From a bacterium (lineage in GTDB: Bacteria > Ratteibacteria > UBA8468 > B48-G9 > JAFGKM01), in contig JALNXB010000002.1 in NCBI GenBank assembly GCA_023230585.1, positions 47,849 through 111,848 on the forward strand: a stretch of 64,000 nt of DNA. The letters run 5' to 3'. Shown here piece after piece: positions 62,696 through 64,000 of this stretch. Below the pieces are notes generated by a model. That model did not search any database, was not told the DNA's origin, and saw only the letters and a list, made by a program, of their open reading frames with translations. A program made the position numbers and the translations under genes. Positions within the stretch are counted from its first letter, which is position 1; each line of letters begins with the position of its first letter.

Positions 62696-63184
62696 TTTTC
62701 TCACCTCCTTTTGTCATTCCTATAATTCTCGCTTGGAGTTTGCTTTTCAAAGGATGTGTTGCAAGGGTTATAATTCAAATGGTTTTAATAAAAACTTTAT
62801 AACACCTTGCAAGGTTAAATTTTCTCCTGTGTTTATTCTATCCTCTGTACTATATTTTGTCAAATTTTTTCTAATTCTTGATAGTATAGCGGGCAGTCCC
62901 CCCCCCATTCTGTCTTTGCGAGCGCATAAAGCATAGCAAAGTTTGGCAAAACGTAATAAGAATAGCGGATATGTAATTATAAAGTGAAAAAGATATTTTT
63001 TAATAAGTGTTTACATATTAAGAAAAAGAAGGTATAAGATATAATTGTGTTCTGAATTAAAATAAAAATTGAAAGTAAAAAATATATTATTTAGTTCATC
63101 TATTGACAAAAGAAAAAAAGATGAGTATAATAATATACTGTGGCTAAACGCTACAAGTTTTTGTTCATTGAAAAAAGAATTTAT
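62696..63184. other. Gap with family A repeat and the 23S rRNA leader
   Basis: No protein gene or 16S rRNA is seen. 62899-62945 is a family A copy (CCCCCCCATTCTGTCTTTGC). 63140-63184 is the transcribed leader with a TTGTTCATTGAAAA stretch, like the boxA antitermination element. Confidence 0.65.
63103..63131 (+). promoter_or_regulatory. Consensus promoter of the 23S rRNA gene
   Basis: TTGACA (63103-63108), exactly 17 bases, and TATAAT (63126-63131) match both sigma-70 hexamers perfectly. Transcription should begin near 63138, about 47 bases before the 23S start. Confidence 0.88.

Positions 63185-64000
<816 letters not shown>

Overview
The window looks like a piece of the chromosome of an uncultured, AT-rich, Gram-negative bacterium. 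The gene content fits the PVC/Omnitrophota-type lineages (Lentisphaerota, Verrucomicrobiota, Omnitrophota-like). It has three type II secretion-like prepilins with the GFTLIELLVV leader and an H-x9-DG type C-terminal motif, two cytosolic neutral-ceramidase-like proteins, SGNH and DegT families, an OPT-like permease next to an M28/FtsX fusion, DUF11-rich surface proteins with a beta-barrel, and a split glyQ. This taxonomic call is inference from family content, not from a 16S sequence.

Layout. 1-1.4 kb: end of rarA, 5-formyl-THF cyclo-ligase, thioredoxin. 1.4-9.3 kb: two paralogous ceramidase-like loci on the minus strand. The intact one is an operon of ceramidase-like protein, zinc dehydrogenase and AMMECR1; the other keeps only the ceramidase-like gene and an AMMECR1 relic. 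Between them sits a complete IS50/Tn5-like insertion sequence with a 9-bp target duplication. An AEC transporter follows. 9.4-12.1 kb: nitrilase-family hydrolase and two unknowns. 12.6-17.1 kb: a TPR gene and an LRAT-domain gene whose junction is duplicated on both sides of an ArsR/permease/thioredoxin cassette. 17.3-24.3 kb: six mostly unrecognised genes, including an M48-TerB metallopeptidase and an 843-residue protein with a PD-(D/E)XK-like motif plus glycine-zipper membrane segments; this is the best candidate for an undescribed system. 24.5-26.6 kb: a tRNA(CAU) with a partial 3'-end duplication, a BrnT/CopG-type toxin-antitoxin pair with a frameshifted toxin, and a nucleotidyltransferase pair. 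26.7-29 kb: a large SGNH hydrolase.

29.7-38.6 kb is a minus-strand cluster of surface proteins: L-type lectin, DUF11 repeats, SdrD-B-like and SPOR-like domains, and a beta-barrel split by a frameshift. 39-42.9 kb is a cobalamin-riboswitch-controlled operon in which a prepilin-like gene precedes the binding protein, permease and ATPase of a B12-type ABC importer. Then come a DegT aminotransferase, glyQ without an adjacent glyS, tRNA-Leu(GAG), and an apparent operon of small membrane protein, TPR lipoprotein, degenerate-M28/FtsX fusion and OPT-like permease. After a second DegT enzyme the minus strand carries two secreted TPR/carbohydrate-binding proteins, one with a parallel beta-helix, and two more prepilins. 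The window ends in the 5' part of a 23S rRNA gene. It has its own consensus promoter and no 16S gene in front of it.

Almost every intergenic gap holds members of several families of short dispersed GC-rich repeats. Their spurious translations account for many apparent small ORFs. All family assignments were made by reading the sequence; no database search was run.
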